From Coprinellus micaceus (lineage: Eukaryota > Basidiomycota > Agaricomycetes > Agaricales > Psathyrellaceae): a stretch of 64,000 nt of DNA. How positions within the stretch are numbered: the first letter of the stretch is position 1; the number at the start of each line of letters is the position of its first letter. The translations under genes were made by a program, and so were the position numbers. Positions 44,794-56,416 of the stretch are shown piece after piece. The stretch is taken from the NCBI GenBank assembly GCA_951394405.1, contig OX596336.1, positions 558,001 to 622,000 of the forward strand. The letters run 5' to 3'. Under the pieces are notes generated by a model. That model saw only the letters and a program-made list of their open reading frames with translations. It did not search any database and had not been told where the DNA came from.

Positions 44794-45551
44794 TTGCGTG
44801 CCCGGTCGCAGGGCGATGGTGGAGGTTATGGGTAGGGGTGCCAAGCACAGCCCCACCCAGACCTATCGCGTCGGAGCTAAATCCTCGCGGGGGTTGCCGG
44901 CGCGAACTGAGAGCCGCAGCCTTTTGTGCACTTACCGCTATGTCAGTCTCTTCAATGGTAAATTGGGTTTCTGCAACTCTGATTTATATACCACAGATGC
45001 GATTGAAGAAAATATTCCCAAAACGAGGTACCGCCGACAATCAAACGGAATACAGGGCGGTAGAGGTCTCCTGGAATTTGCCCACCAGAGCTCTCAGAAC
45101 AAGCCACTTCCCGAACCGTTAACCAACCTGGATGGAGTACGGGACCATGTCTTCCAAAATCTGTGTCCGGGGATCGAGAAGGCCGCTTCAAGCATAGCTT
45201 TAACAAGCTGCTGGGCACACGATGGCAAACCGGACGCCTGATTCCAAGCTAGTTCGGCTCGCAAGAAGCCTCAGCAGAGTCTGGATTCCTTTGGGAGATC
45301 CATATCCTCGACCCCACAGTAAATTAACCTGTCGCCGTTGCCATAATTGGTTAGCCAGGGGATTGGGAGGTAGCCGGCGTCAAAGTCTTCGTTGCCTAAC
45401 GCACGCATCCCTTGTCCGGACAACCTCAGCTCCCGACTCGGGTCCGTCGAGTTTAACCCAAGAAGTATATATCCATGGAGGATCCAAGTTTTAAACCAAC
45501 ACAACTACCTCTTCTCCACCTGCCCCGCTCCTAGCCAAATCAACCTAAGCC
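44794..45551. other. Divergent intergenic between MYND-1 and monooxygenase 3
   Basis: No gene was supported. The TATATATCC at 45466 is the likely TATA box of the monooxygenase. Confidence 0.4.
45466..45474 (+). promoter_or_regulatory. TATA box of FAD monooxygenase 3
   Basis: TATATATCC lies 86 bases before the ATG at 45552, similar to the spacing at monooxygenases 1 and 2. Confidence 0.5.
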
Positions 45552-47482
45552 ATGAAGACGACAGCAGTACTCAGCGATGCGATCCGGTGGTTTCAGACCT
45601 GTCGAAACTGCGAGGACAAATTCGCGATCGAGTCTAGGCCAATTCCTTCATTCAAGGCGTCAAGAGGACCTATGACTGATTCTGACCATGAAAGCGACAG
45701 CGAGAAGCAGTCGGTAATGGTAAGCCCCTCTGACATGGTTGACATGCCATTACGAAGCCAGCTAACGTCCAAATAGACACCATCATGCCCTCCAACGCCA
45801 TTGCCAGCCACCCATTCTTTTTCTACCGAAGCTTCACATACCTTAGACGTCGTCATCGTCGGTGCCGGAATCGGCGGGCTCGCGATAGGCTACCTGCTGG
45901 GCACAGCGGGTCACCGCGTCACCATCCTTGAAAGTGCACCAGAGCTAAGCGAAGTTGGGGCAGGAATTCAACTCTCGCCAAACGCAACACGTCTCCTTGC
46001 TCGATGGGGCCTGGGCGAACAGCTACAGAATGTGGCTGTTGCCCCTCAGAACATATCGTTGAAGAGATGTACGTCGTCGATTTGAGCGCCTTGTGTTCAA
46101 CGTATTCCGACAAAGCTTTACTAGACAGCGACGGTGAGGTTGTGGGCTGGAAGCCTTGGGGGAGCTCAATGGTAAGGGAGCATGGGTCTCCTTACTACCA
46201 AGTCCACGTACGTCATTTCCCTAAACTCCAAGCCCCGGGCTTCTTATTTAACTCGTTGCAGCGAGCGGACCTCCACCAGATGCTTATCCGACTCCTCGAC
46301 TCTCTTCCCGTCACTATCCACCTCAACTCCAACGTCTCTGACGTGGACCCGAGTCTTCCTCTGGTCACATTAGCCTCAGGTGAAATTATACACTGTGACT
46401 TAGTCATCGGCGCAGATGGGCTGCGAAGTACTGTTCGCACCGTAGTAGTAGGACGCGAAGACGCGCCTGAGCCGACTGGGGACGCCGCATACCGTGCAGT
46501 CATCCCAGCCGAGCTCATCCTCGCCGACCCTGACCTCAGGGGCCTTGTAGAGAACCCGGCACTGGACATATGGATGGGGTCCGGGAGGCATGTCGTCGGC
46601 TACTGCATCGTACGTATAGTTTCTATGTCGATACAATGAACTTTCACTCATACATCGCTTTCGTTGATAGCGCAAGCAGACAATGTACAACCTCGTCATG
46701 GTCCACCCCGCACGGGACTCAGACATGTATGCGACAGCCAAGGATGCAGACCTCAATGTGATGAAAGCGGATTTTGCCGATTTCGAGCCCAGGTACGTGT
46801 AGTCGCCCCCTCATTCACACCCATTCAGTCATCTAAGTGGCTCTCCCGCACAATAGGGTTCAAAAGCTCCTGGATCTTGCGTCCTCAGCCCTGGTCTGGC
46901 CGCTGATGGATCGGAGGCCAATGGAAAACTGGATTCACCCTTCTGGAAAGGTGTGCCTCTTGGGGGATGCTTGTCATCCAACTCTGGTAAGCCCTCAAAC
47001 GAGATCCCCCGGAGCAGGCGACTGAATTGTTCCATTAGCCCTATCGAGCCCAAGGGGCCGCACTCGCACTTGAAGACGCAGCAGTCCTGGGTAACCTTCT
47101 ATCGAGACTACAGGACAAGTCCCAACTTCCAGATCTCCTAAGAGCATACCAGGACCTCCGAATTACCCGGGCATCAGCGACGCAACTGGCTTCCCGCGCG
47201 AACCAGACGATATTCCATCTCGCCGATGGACCGAATCGGGAAACACGCGACGCCTCGATGCGAGACGCGATGGAGTCTGCTGTGCGAGAGCTTGGAGGGG
47301 ATTATGATGTGGATGACCATGTCGGGTGCCAGAATATGTGGGGTGACCGACAACGGAACCGGGAGACGTTCGATTACGATGCTGATGCTGAGGTGGAGAA
47401 GTGGTTCGAGGAGCATTGTCAATTTGGCAAGCATACTGTCAATGGTGCGCCGCTCTATCAAAGGGTCATGACAGGGCTCTGA
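45552..47482 (+). CDS. FAD-dependent monooxygenase, salicylate-hydroxylase-like
   Basis: Seven exons: 45552-45719, 45777-46068, 46116-46207, 46262-46609, 46671-46792, 46857-46986 and 47039-47482; 531 residues from the first ATG. An in-frame Met at 45672 gives a more usual 491-residue form; the TATA spacing favours the first. Motifs: GAGIGG FAD box, GAGIQLSPNATRLL, RADLHQMLIRLL, the DG motif (GADGLRSTVR), GDACHPTLPYRAQGAALALEDA (joined across an intron) and a long C-terminal extension. This matches the salicylate/6-hydroxynicotinate hydroxylase group of aromatic-ring monooxygenases and is only distantly related to the TetX-like pair at 3.5-6.9 kb. The likely role is aromatic-compound catabolism or secondary metabolism. 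Confidence 0.88.
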
Positions 47483-49500
47483 ACAACACTAAGAGTAGGG
47501 TACTTGTGTGGATAGAGAGTAATTTAACGTGTATAGTCATCTAGAACACTCTATAAATGGTATAATTGTACAGTCTCGTTTTCCTCCGATCGAGGGGCTT
47601 TCAGTGGACGGTGTCACGGGATCGCTACCTAATCGGCGCGTGGCCCCGATTTATCATTTCTCCGACTCCGTCCTTAACCGCCACTTTGAAGCTCGCCAAA
47701 GGCCATGCCGGGACCCTCACCTCGCAGGCAAGAAAATTCGTACCTGGAATTCGTGCGTATTCTAACTGTTGAACCGTTCATTCACATTACTCTCCTTTAA
47801 CTCCGGTTTCCTCCGCCCAGCTCTTGAAGGCCGCGGAAGAAGGGTCTCCAAAACATATTCAAGCTCCGGAGACAGCCTGGCCCAAGGACCTGACGAACGC
47901 AAAGAGGGCCCTTCTAATTCTCTTCAAGCACCTGGATAGGAAGAGGATCCCTGATTTAAGGCGTGGCTGGGGCTCTGGACAAAGCGGAGGCCCATCATGT
48001 CCTGGTTATCAGAGCTTCCACAGATGTCCTGGACGGAGCGTTTGAGTATATGGATGGGATCCATAAAAAGTATGGTCAGCTAAAAGAGATGCTCCGAATT
48101 TTCCGGGACCACTTGCCCGACCTTTTGGCAACATCCAAGTTCGTTGCGACCTATTCTTCCCTCGTCATGTCAGACGGCGGAAAACCCGACATGCAGATGG
48201 GCAGTGTCACCGCGGCTCGTAATCTCGGGAAGCTCATGGCTTTCTCGACCCACTTTCTCGATGAGGAAGGGGATCACGCTGCCCTCACGCTAATTGTTGA
48301 CGGCCTTCTTGAAGGTTGCCTGCTATCGTTCAAAAAGTCAAAACCTGCAGCGACAGCCCCGATTTCGCCTTCAGTAGGATGCGTCTTCCCCTCCCCAATG
48401 CATGACTTCCTCTTTCTATGCCTTGAGGAAGATCAGACATCAGACATTCTGTGGGCGGCTATCAACTCTCTCAGCAAGAAGAAGCTTAGACTACTCGCCG
48501 AATCATTCTGCTATCGATGTCACGAGTGGGGAAGGCTCGTCACTAGCCAGGGAGCGAACGGCTTGGATTGTGCCTCCTTGATCAGCTTCGTCTTGACGGC
48601 TGTTCGATTCACATCCATTCCGCCCTTCGAACGGGCTCTACTGAGGTCTGGATTTTTCTCACTCGCGATGAAACTCGCCCTGGAGTTCCGCGATGTCCCT
48701 TCGATCCTCGGAGACGGGGGTCCGGTCACAACTCAGATTGTTGCGCTACTCTATCCACAGAGGGGTATTCGGGCATACCCCCTGGTCCATATTTTCTCCA
48801 CACTTCTCGAATGCGGACTGTTTGAGGTTCTCTACGACGACCTTTTGACACCCAGCCAAGGGGATACCTCGAGGTGGCATACCAAGGACCACATCACCTA
48901 CCTCTTCCGCACTTGTCACCACCCACGAATATACGATACACTTGCTTCGGCGATCGCAAACCTGCCCGTGTCGAAAAGGGAGCATCTCAAGGCGCACCCC
49001 GAGGCATCCGAACTCCACAAACTCGCGAGTTACATTTCACTGTATGACATTGCAGCGAAGCTCTCAGAGCCGGTCAACGCCAGACTGTACTGTGCATCTT
49101 TATCCGTACGTCGTCCATTTACACACGTCCCCCAAAGCAGATTACTCAATGGTAGATCTTCTCTTAGCATCAAAGAAACGGGTGCAAACCGGCGAACGAG
49201 GGTTACCAGCAATGCGCATATTGCAACGCTGTCGTCTACTGCTCTCCAGAGTGCCAAAGGGTGGACTGGGGGGCCTTCCATAGGAGAGAATGTAGCAGAA
49301 ATCGTGTCCAGCGGATTGGTATGTCTTCCTCCTCGCTCTGTGTGAAGCGAGCTCTACATGACCCTGACCCATACCAGGATGTCAACTGAGCGGGGCTTGG
49401 CTGTCTCATCAAGAACGAATGCAATACATCCATGCTTTACACGCTTTCTTCGAAGGGCCCGTCCTCGATAAAATCCTCAATTCGATCCCTCACCCAAGTC

Positions 49501-49514
49501 AAAACGTCCAGGTC
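49501..49514 (+). repeat. Left target-site duplication of the LINE
   Basis: AAAACGTCCAGGTC, repeated directly after the poly-A tail (56440-56453). The leading A bases are ambiguous with the tail. Confidence 0.9.
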
Positions 49515-50343
49515 CGATCGCCAGAACGTCGTCACCAGCCACAACATTTCTGGAAGGATCGACGGCCACCCGTGCATTCCCCACATCGTCTCGGGCCTCA
49601 CCGCAGCCCAGCGGGCACAGGTGACCTCCCGCCACACCTACATCGACGGCGACCTCAACACCACGACCCACATCGTCACCTGGCCCGCCCCCCGAGTCGA
49701 ACACGCGACATTCCTCAACGGCATATCAGGCATCGAGTACTCGGACGACAACCGAGACATCATCCTCGAAGCGGTCAAGAACACGTACGGCGCATCCGAG
49801 AAGGTGAAGGAATGCCTTAGCCGGAACAATGACGGACTTCCAAGAGTGGATACGCACAACGGCGGGATCTACAACCCAGCAAAGGCGATGATGGCGTTGC
49901 TGGACACCCTCCGCTTGCGAGCCGTTGCCCACGAGGAGGGCATTATCAAAGGAACAGAGTGGTCCGTTCGATGGACAACCCCTCCTTCCACAACGGCTGA
50001 CGGGGAGGCGGAGTGGCACAAGTGCCTCCGCTTGGTCCCTGTCGACACTGTCTACTTCGGGGTCGTTAACCACAACCCCGCCCCCATTGTCTGGTGCGGC
50101 AGATGCCACGCCAACGACCACACCCGACCCTACTGCCCCTTCCCCCATCTTCAAGGATGGCGCGAGACCACCCCCCCGTCATATGGTGGCAGCGGTGGAG
50201 GAGGGGGAGGTAACGGAGGGGGAGGATACGGGAACAACAGGGGAGGTTATGGGAACGGCGGCGGGGGATACGGCGGCGGTGGAGGTAACTCCAAGCAACC
50301 CCGGGCTGGGGGGAGTGGTCGTAACTCCGGTAGGCGCCGTTGA
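49515..50343 (+). CDS. LINE ORF1 protein, 5'-truncated
   Basis: Open from the insertion boundary to the stop at 50343, about 275 residues, lacking its natural start. It contains one CCHC zinc knuckle (CGRCHANDHTRPYC; C-x2-C-x4-H-x4-C) at about nucleotides 50095-50136, followed by a Gly-rich tail with YGNNRGGYGNGGGGYGG repeats. Both features are typical RNA-binding parts of ORF1 proteins, which coat the element's own RNA. It is not in frame with the host exon upstream. The first internal Met is near 49888. Confidence 0.8.
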
Positions 50344-50562
50344 ACTTAGGCCCCCCTTACGAAAGTTTCCACAAATATCTCTCCCTTTTCCTCGCACTAC
50401 TCTCTAGCCACGGGCACGAGCCCCAAAAGTCGTAGATAGAAACGACAATTAAAATTCCTTTCCTCTCTTCTGATTATGCTAGCCTCCCCGAGCTCAGAGG
50501 GAACATAAAGAGAAGTTGAGACACGACCCATGCGAGAGGCGCGCTAGGCGCCGGAAAACAAA

Positions 50563-53500
50563 TTGAGCTCACAAACACACTACCCGCAGAGAAGAGCAGT
50601 CCTCTATCGGGAGAAACTCACGGGTAAGGTGGGGTACACGGGAGAGAGGGACGTGCAACACCATCCGCGTCCCAATCAACGAAACTGTACCCAAGGAGGT
50701 GTATACTTCCCGATGAAAACACCCATGTTACCAAACCACACACTTCACGCCGTCGAAGGCGCTCCTCGATATGTCTTGACTAGCTCAACCTTCGACACCC
50801 CGGTGCCTAACAACGCGGAACGGATTACTTTAATCCCCAGAGTTGGAGGGAGCAGGGAGAATGATACCATCCATGAACCCAATGACAACCCTGAGGGATA
50901 CGGACAACCCAACTGGATCTACGAAGACCCCTCCTCGAGCTACACGCAAACAGGAGGTGGTGGTGCAACACAACCAGTGCATGCACAAACCAACCTGACT
51001 GATGACATTCCCACTCGTGCCGAGACCGTAGACGGTGCAGGTGATCCCGACCACAATGGACCACCCATCCAGGTATTAGGATGGGTTGAATACATTGATA
51101 CCGGGGAGGGGAATCTAGCCGAGCGCCCACAGGGTACACCACCAGCACCCACAGACACCCACAACGAAGATGTGATGCGACGAACTGGAAAGAAGAAGAG
51201 ATCAAGGGCAGCGATGAGAATAGCATCGCTAAACATGAGAGGGGGCGGCCAGAAGAGGTCGGGCCCAAAATGGGACTATGTAAACCAGATAGTCCGAGAT
51301 GGAGCACTAAGCATGCTAGCACTGCAGGAAACGCACCTCACAGAAGAAAGACTGGAGGAGCTGCAGGCACTCTATAAGCGCATAAAAATATTCAATAGCC
51401 CGGATGACGAAGCCCCAAGTAGGAGAGGAGGGATCGCCCTGGTGCTTAACACGAGCAAGGTGAAGTGGAAAAATGCAGAATGCACCACTCTACAACCAGG
51501 AAGGGCAATCCAGGTAAAGGTGGAGTGGGGAGAGGACACCTACCTTGTAGTAGCAGCAATATATGCCCCATCAGGCGACGACGACAAGAACCGCCAATTC
51601 TGGGAAGAATTACATGAGCAATGGAACTCTGGCGAAATAGAAAGGCCAGATGTTATGCTTGGAGACCTCAACATGGTGGAATGTGCACTGGATAGAATGC
51701 CGGCACGACCGGACAATGAAGGCGTGACAACGTCATTCGACCTTGCAATGAGAGAATGCAAACTGGTGGATGGGTGGAGAATGGCGAATCCCGACAAGGT
51801 GGAGTACACCTTTGCGACTAAGCACACCGGAACCCCCAATTCTAGGTCGAGGATCGACAGAATCTATGTGAGGGAGGAATGGCTGGATAAATGCGACGAA
51901 TGGCATATTGAGGAGACAGGGGTACGGACAGACCACAAAATGGTGTCTGTATACCTCACGACAAAAGATGTACCCTTTGTGGGGAAAGGACGCAGCACGA
52001 TCCCAAGCCTCATCACCGACCACAAAGCCTTCCGAGACCTCCTCTTAGTGAAGGGGAGAGCACTGGACGAAAAGCTAACCACACTGGGTGAATATTCGGA
52101 GAGGAGAACGGTGGGTTTTAACCCGCAGACGGTGTGGAAAGCATTCAAGAGAGATATAATGACGGCAGCCAAGGAGTTCTTGCGCAACCGTGCCACGGAT
52201 CTGGAACGTAAGATCGAGGAATGGGAGAAGCGAAGAGCGGCTGTACTCGAGGTAGAACGTGGCTCGCCAGGGAACATCGAAAACACCTCGACACTACTGG
52301 ACGAGATTGATGAGAACATACGGGGACTGAATGCGGCCCGTCTACTACGGAAGAGGAACGCGATCGCGACGCGGTTTATGGCCGAGGGTGAATCAGGAAG
52401 TGGCTACGACCATGCGAGACACCAAGAACTAAGACCAAGAGACACAATAATACGGCTCAAGAAGAAGCCCGGACCTACAATACCTGGGAGGTGCCCCCTG
52501 CCGCCGATGTACGAGAAGACCACAAGGGGAATGGTGCGGATCGCGTCAGACTACCACTCGGAGATCCAGAAGGACTTTTCTCATAACCCCAGTCAGCAAG
52601 AGTGGGAGAATGAGACGAACAAAATTCTGGAAGGCCTGAAACCTAAACTGTCGGAGGTCGAAGCTGCCAGCGTGGGGGCAGACGTGACACCGCAGGAAGT
52701 GCGAAAAGCAATAAAGGAGATCAAGAATGGGAAGGCAGCGGGTCTCGATGGGATCCCAGTCGAGATCCTGAAGTTCATGCTGACTGGCCACAGCGATGAT
52801 GAAACAGTAAATGAGGACGGGACGAAAGAACGCCCAAAAACGAAGATTCATGAAAGCCTCGCGAAAGTGCTAAACGACATTGTCGAGCATGGCGTGTCGG
52901 AGGGTACCGACTTTGCGGAAGGATGGCTGTGCCCGATATACAAGAAAAATGACCGTAGCGATATAAGCAACTACCGCCCGATCACGGTCCTCAACACAGA
53001 CTACAAGGTCCTCACGAAGATACTCACGGAGAGATTTGCCACTAAGGCGCCCAAGCTGGTCCATCCCGACCAGGCAGGATTCATCCGAGGAAGATCAATA
53101 TTTGACCAGACGGAACTGATCCGAATGGTGATAGACGCTGGAGAGAAGGGGAACGTGAAGGGAGCCATCGTATGCCTGGACCAGGAGAAAGCCTATGACA
53201 AGATACGACATGACTTCCTGTGGAAGACACTGGAGAAGCTAGGCTTCCCCGCAAGGACAATCAGGACCATCAGAACGCTGTACGAAAATGCGGAGACGTC
53301 AGTGATCCTAAATGGGGAGATAGGTAGAAAGTTCAGAATAATCAGGGGTGTCCGACAGGGAGACCCGTTGTCTTGCCTCCTCTTCGACTTCGCTATCGAA
53401 TCGCTAGCGGAGATGCTCCGAACATCGGGGTTGATGGGGATAAAGATGGATGGTGTAGAGCACCCTATAGTCTCCATGCTGTTTGCGGACGACACGACGG

Positions 53501-56199
53501 TGTTCCTCCATGAGAGGGACAACACCTCAGCCCTGTTCCAGGCCCTCGAACTCTGGTGCAGAGTGTCAGGTGCAAAATTCAACATACACAAAACAATTAT
53601 CATACCGATAGGCGAAGAAGAATATAGAAGAGACGTCAGAGAAACAAGGAAGCTGCACCCAACGCAGGCTATCCCAGTGCCTGCGAACATCCACATCGCA
53701 GAAGAAGGACAACCGACGCGGATCCTCGGGGCCTTCTACGGGTACGGAGTTGACCCTGACGAGATCTGGAAGCCCATCCTGAAGAAGGCCAAGCTGGCGC
53801 TCGATAGGTGGGCAAGGAGTAACCCGACGATCAGAGGTAGGGCCATCGGGAACAACACAATCATCGGAGGATACACCCAGTACCTGACGAGGGCACAAGG
53901 CCTCCCCGAGAAAGCACTCAAGGAAATGATAGCAATGACCGACGACTTCGTTAACGCGAAAAACGGCGAAGAAAAAAGGAACAGAGTGGGGAAGGACACC
54001 CTCTCATCGAAGGTGGGAGAGGGTGGGGTCAACGTGCTTGACCTGCGAACCAGACGGGAAGCGATTGAACTGGCAAAAGCACAATGCCTCCTCTCCCCGA
54101 GGGACAGCCCTGAAAACCCTATGCCCCTGTGGGCAAAAATAGGACTACGGACGATTGCCCACTATGCGACCGACCCCTACAGGAAGATCGGAACCGAGTT
54201 CCTCCTACACCCGTTCCTCCAGACATGGAGGGTGAACGTGAATGCGAAAGGGATGCCCGAGAACCTGAAAAGGATGATGAAGGCGGCATACAAACACAAT
54301 GTAGCCTTCGTTGTCAACAGACCGACGCAGGAACTGCGCATGTCGATGCCCTACTGGTACCATGTAGGAAACAAGAACCCATTAGTCTCGAAGTACCAAA
54401 ACAAATGGGGTAAATGCCAGAGGAAGACGCACGGTGTAAAAACAGTGCGAGACATGCTGGCCCATGTAAAGAAATCGAGAAACCAATGGTGCCATGAGAC
54501 CGAGGAGTGTGAATGCCCAAACTGTGAGGAAGATAGGCTGATGGGGTGCGACTCCCCGCTCAAATGCCGGAAGGACGCAACACTGAAGTTGGATAACCTC
54601 AGGCTGGAGTGGGACCCCAGAAAGTGGCCTGAGGATGAGCCGAACGCGAATGAAAATGAGGAAGAAGTTCCCGAGGGATACAAAATAGCGTGTAAGCTGG
54701 GACACGAGCCCACGAACGACCCAACCAAGCTCCTCAGGGTATTCACTGACCCAGAGGTCCCCCTAGAGGAATACATCCTCCCCGAATGCAAGGCCCCACA
54801 GATAGCCGCGCTGCCCCCCATAACGGGGAGGACAACAAGAGGACGAACACGGAATGCAGCAGCCCAGCAGGGGCAAGAACCCCCCCGAAGTCAGGAGGTA
54901 GTGATAGTTTACACAGATGGATCGTGCACGGAAAACGGCACAAGAAACGCAAGGTGCGGAAGCGGGCTGTGGTATGAGGACGCAGACCCAAGAAACAAAG
55001 CAATTAGGATAGGCCTCGACGAGAGATCCAACAACGTAGGCGAGCTAGTTGCGATCCTGGTGTCGATTCAGACCCATACAAATGCCAAGCAAGTCCGAAT
55101 TGCAACCGACTCACAGTACGCCATGGATGCACTGACGATACGAGCGGAGGACTGGGCGGACAACGGATTCGTAGACACGAAGAATGCGGAGATAGTAAAG
55201 GCCCTGATCGGCGAGATCCAGAGCGCAAGAGCACAGATCCTGATAATGAAGGTTAAAGGCCACAGCGGGGACAGAGGAAACGAAGGAGCAGACGCCCTAG
55301 CAAATGAAGGGGCACGCAAAGAAACAGCGGATGAAATCGACCTCAACAAGGCGGGGATAATTGGAGCAGCAGGAGGGAAGCTAAAAGCGCTGACCCAAGC
55401 CCTCGCGTATCGCGCGCTGCGACTCAAGATACAAGAAAAAATGAAAGAGAGGAGAACGACGGAACGAAACATAGAACTCACCTGTGCTACCATCGAAGAC
55501 ATCACGGGGGTTAACCACACCCCAGAATCCCTCTGGCAATCCCTCCACCGACGGAAGAAGCTAACCCTAACACAAAAATACAGTGCCTTCGCATGGAGAG
55601 GGGTCCATGGGGCACAGAAGGTTGGCGAGTATTGGATCCAGGCGAAGAAGGAAGACTGGGCGCCGTGCGATTACTGCGGCGTCCCGATCGAGTCGATGCA
55701 GCACATACTGTTTGAATGCGGGGCGTCAGGACAAGAAGTAATTTGGGGCCTAGCAAGACTGGCATGGGCGAGTGCGGAGGTGGAATGGCCGCACACCTCC
55801 CTAGGCGTGGTCCTAGGAGCGGGGCTGATGGAAGTGAAGAAGGAGGACGGGAAGAAGATGCGAGGGAAGTCCAGGTTGTTACAAATCCTCGTGTCAGAAT
55901 CCGCCTACCTAATTTGGCTGATACGTAACGAATGGAGGATCGGGCGTGAACAGGATCCAACCAAACTACACACGAAGCAGGAGATAGAAAATAGATGGTG
56001 GGCAGCCATCAACAAAAGGAGAACCATAGACTGGGCACTAACCAACAAGCGCGCGTACGGACGCAAGGCACTTGCAAGGAAGGATGTAAACAGAACCTGG
56101 GACGGGGTGCCCATCCCCGAGGTACGAAATAGCGCTGTTGGGACGGGGGTTATAGTGGGTATGGCTCAGTCGAGACGCCCGCCTGGTAGGAACCGATGA
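50563..56199 (+). CDS. LINE ORF2: endonuclease, reverse transcriptase, RNase H
   Basis: Open for 1,878 codons. The frame opens at a TTG (50563) and the first ATG is at 50713, 370 bases after the ORF1 stop, so start and coupling are unclear. Domains, numbered from 50563: apurinic-type endonuclease about 218-470 (RIASLNMRGGG, LQETHL, IYAPSGD, GDLNMVE, SRIDRIY, TDHKMVSV); reverse transcriptase about 700-1060 (GKAAGLDGIPVEI, NYRPITVLNTDYK, DQAGFIRGRS, GVRQGDPLS, catalytic FADD near 973); RNase H about 1448-1590 (YTDGSC, NVGELVA, ATDSQ, KGHSGDRGNEGADALAN, all four acidic positions present); C-terminal zinc finger near 1702 (CDYCGVPIESMQHILFEC). No frameshift or stop, so probably active or recently so. 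Confidence 0.93.
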   Translation: MSSQTHYPQRRAVLYREKLTGKVGYTGERDVQHHPRPNQRNCTQGGVYFPMKTPMLPNHTLHAVEGAPRYVLTSSTFDTPVPNNAERITLIPRVGGSRENDTIHEPNDNPEGYGQPNWIYEDPSSSYTQTGGGGATQPVHAQTNLTDDIPTRAETVDGAGDPDHNGPPIQVLGWVEYIDTGEGNLAERPQGTPPAPTDTHNEDVMRRTGKKKRSRAAMRIASLNMRGGGQKRSGPKWDYVNQIVRDGALSMLALQETHLTEERLEELQALYKRIKIFNSPDDEAPSRRGGIALVLNTSKVKWKNAECTTLQPGRAIQVKVEWGEDTYLVVAAIYAPSGDDDKNRQFWEELHEQWNSGEIERPDVMLGDLNMVECALDRMPARPDNEGVTTSFDLAMRECKLVDGWRMANPDKVEYTFATKHTGTPNSRSRIDRIYVREEWLDKCDEWHIEETGVRTDHKMVSVYLTTKDVPFVGKGRSTIPSLITDHKAFRDLLLVKGRALDEKLTTLGEYSERRTVGFNPQTVWKAFKRDIMTAAKEFLRNRATDLERKIEEWEKRRAAVLEVERGSPGNIENTSTLLDEIDENIRGLNAARLLRKRNAIATRFMAEGESGSGYDHARHQELRPRDTIIRLKKKPGPTIPGRCPLPPMYEKTTRGMVRIASDYHSEIQKDFSHNPSQQEWENETNKILEGLKPKLSEVEAASVGADVTPQEVRKAIKEIKNGKAAGLDGIPVEILKFMLTGHSDDETVNEDGTKERPKTKIHESLAKVLNDIVEHGVSEGTDFAEGWLCPIYKKNDRSDISNYRPITVLNTDYKVLTKILTERFATKAPKLVHPDQAGFIRGRSIFDQTELIRMVIDAGEKGNVKGAIVCLDQEKAYDKIRHDFLWKTLEKLGFPARTIRTIRTLYENAETSVILNGEIGRKFRIIRGVRQGDPLSCLLFDFAIESLAEMLRTSGLMGIKMDGVEHPIVSMLFADDTTVFLHERDNTSALFQALELWCRVSGAKFNIHKTIIIPIGEEEYRRDVRETRKLHPTQAIPVPANIHIAEEGQPTRILGAFYGYGVDPDEIWKPILKKAKLALDRWARSNPTIRGRAIGNNTIIGGYTQYLTRAQGLPEKALKEMIAMTDDFVNAKNGEEKRNRVGKDTLSSKVGEGGVNVLDLRTRREAIELAKAQCLLSPRDSPENPMPLWAKIGLRTIAHYATDPYRKIGTEFLLHPFLQTWRVNVNAKGMPENLKRMMKAAYKHNVAFVVNRPTQELRMSMPYWYHVGNKNPLVSKYQNKWGKCQRKTHGVKTVRDMLAHVKKSRNQWCHETEECECPNCEEDRLMGCDSPLKCRKDATLKLDNLRLEWDPRKWPEDEPNANENEEEVPEGYKIACKLGHEPTNDPTKLLRVFTDPEVPLEEYILPECKAPQIAALPPITGRTTRGRTRNAAAQQGQEPPRSQEVVIVYTDGSCTENGTRNARCGSGLWYEDADPRNKAIRIGLDERSNNVGELVAILVSIQTHTNAKQVRIATDSQYAMDALTIRAEDWADNGFVDTKNAEIVKALIGEIQSARAQILIMKVKGHSGDRGNEGADALANEGARKETADEIDLNKAGIIGAAGGKLKALTQALAYRALRLKIQEKMKERRTTERNIELTCATIEDITGVNHTPESLWQSLHRRKKLTLTQKYSAFAWRGVHGAQKVGEYWIQAKKEDWAPCDYCGVPIESMQHILFECGASGQEVIWGLARLAWASAEVEWPHTSLGVVLGAGLMEVKKEDGKKMRGKSRLLQILVSESAYLIWLIRNEWRIGREQDPTKLHTKQEIENRWWAAINKRRTIDWALTNKRAYGRKALARKDVNRTWDGVPIPEVRNSAVGTGVIVGMAQSRRPPGRNR

Positions 56200-56416
56200 G
56201 GGGAAAGCGCACGAGCGCTTAAACTAAATTCGGGTACTATTAAGGCTGGTTATCGAGACGGGGCGAGTCCCACACGGGCACATCAGTGATGTGCGTGCGT
56301 AAGGGCATTCCTCCTTTGGTATACATATCGAGAATCTGAGGTAGTAGGGAAACTTACTACCAGCGTACAACCTGGGGGCGCACACGGTGACCAGCCGCCC
56401 AGGTTCAGACTCCACC
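56200..56416 (+). other. LINE 3' UTR with three hairpins
   Basis: Three stem-loops in a row before the poly-A: 56278-56294 (7 bp stem, 3-base loop), 56340-56361 (7 bp stem GGTAGTA/TACTACC) and 56369-56405 (8 bp stem AACCTGGG/CCCAGGTT). Structured 3' ends are recognised by the reverse transcriptase in some LINE families. Confidence 0.7.

Noticed and set aside
49419..49820. Frame running from MYND-2 into the LINE, apparently a fusion protein
   Set aside because: It crosses the insertion boundary in a frame that is not the LINE ORF1 frame; a chance read-through.
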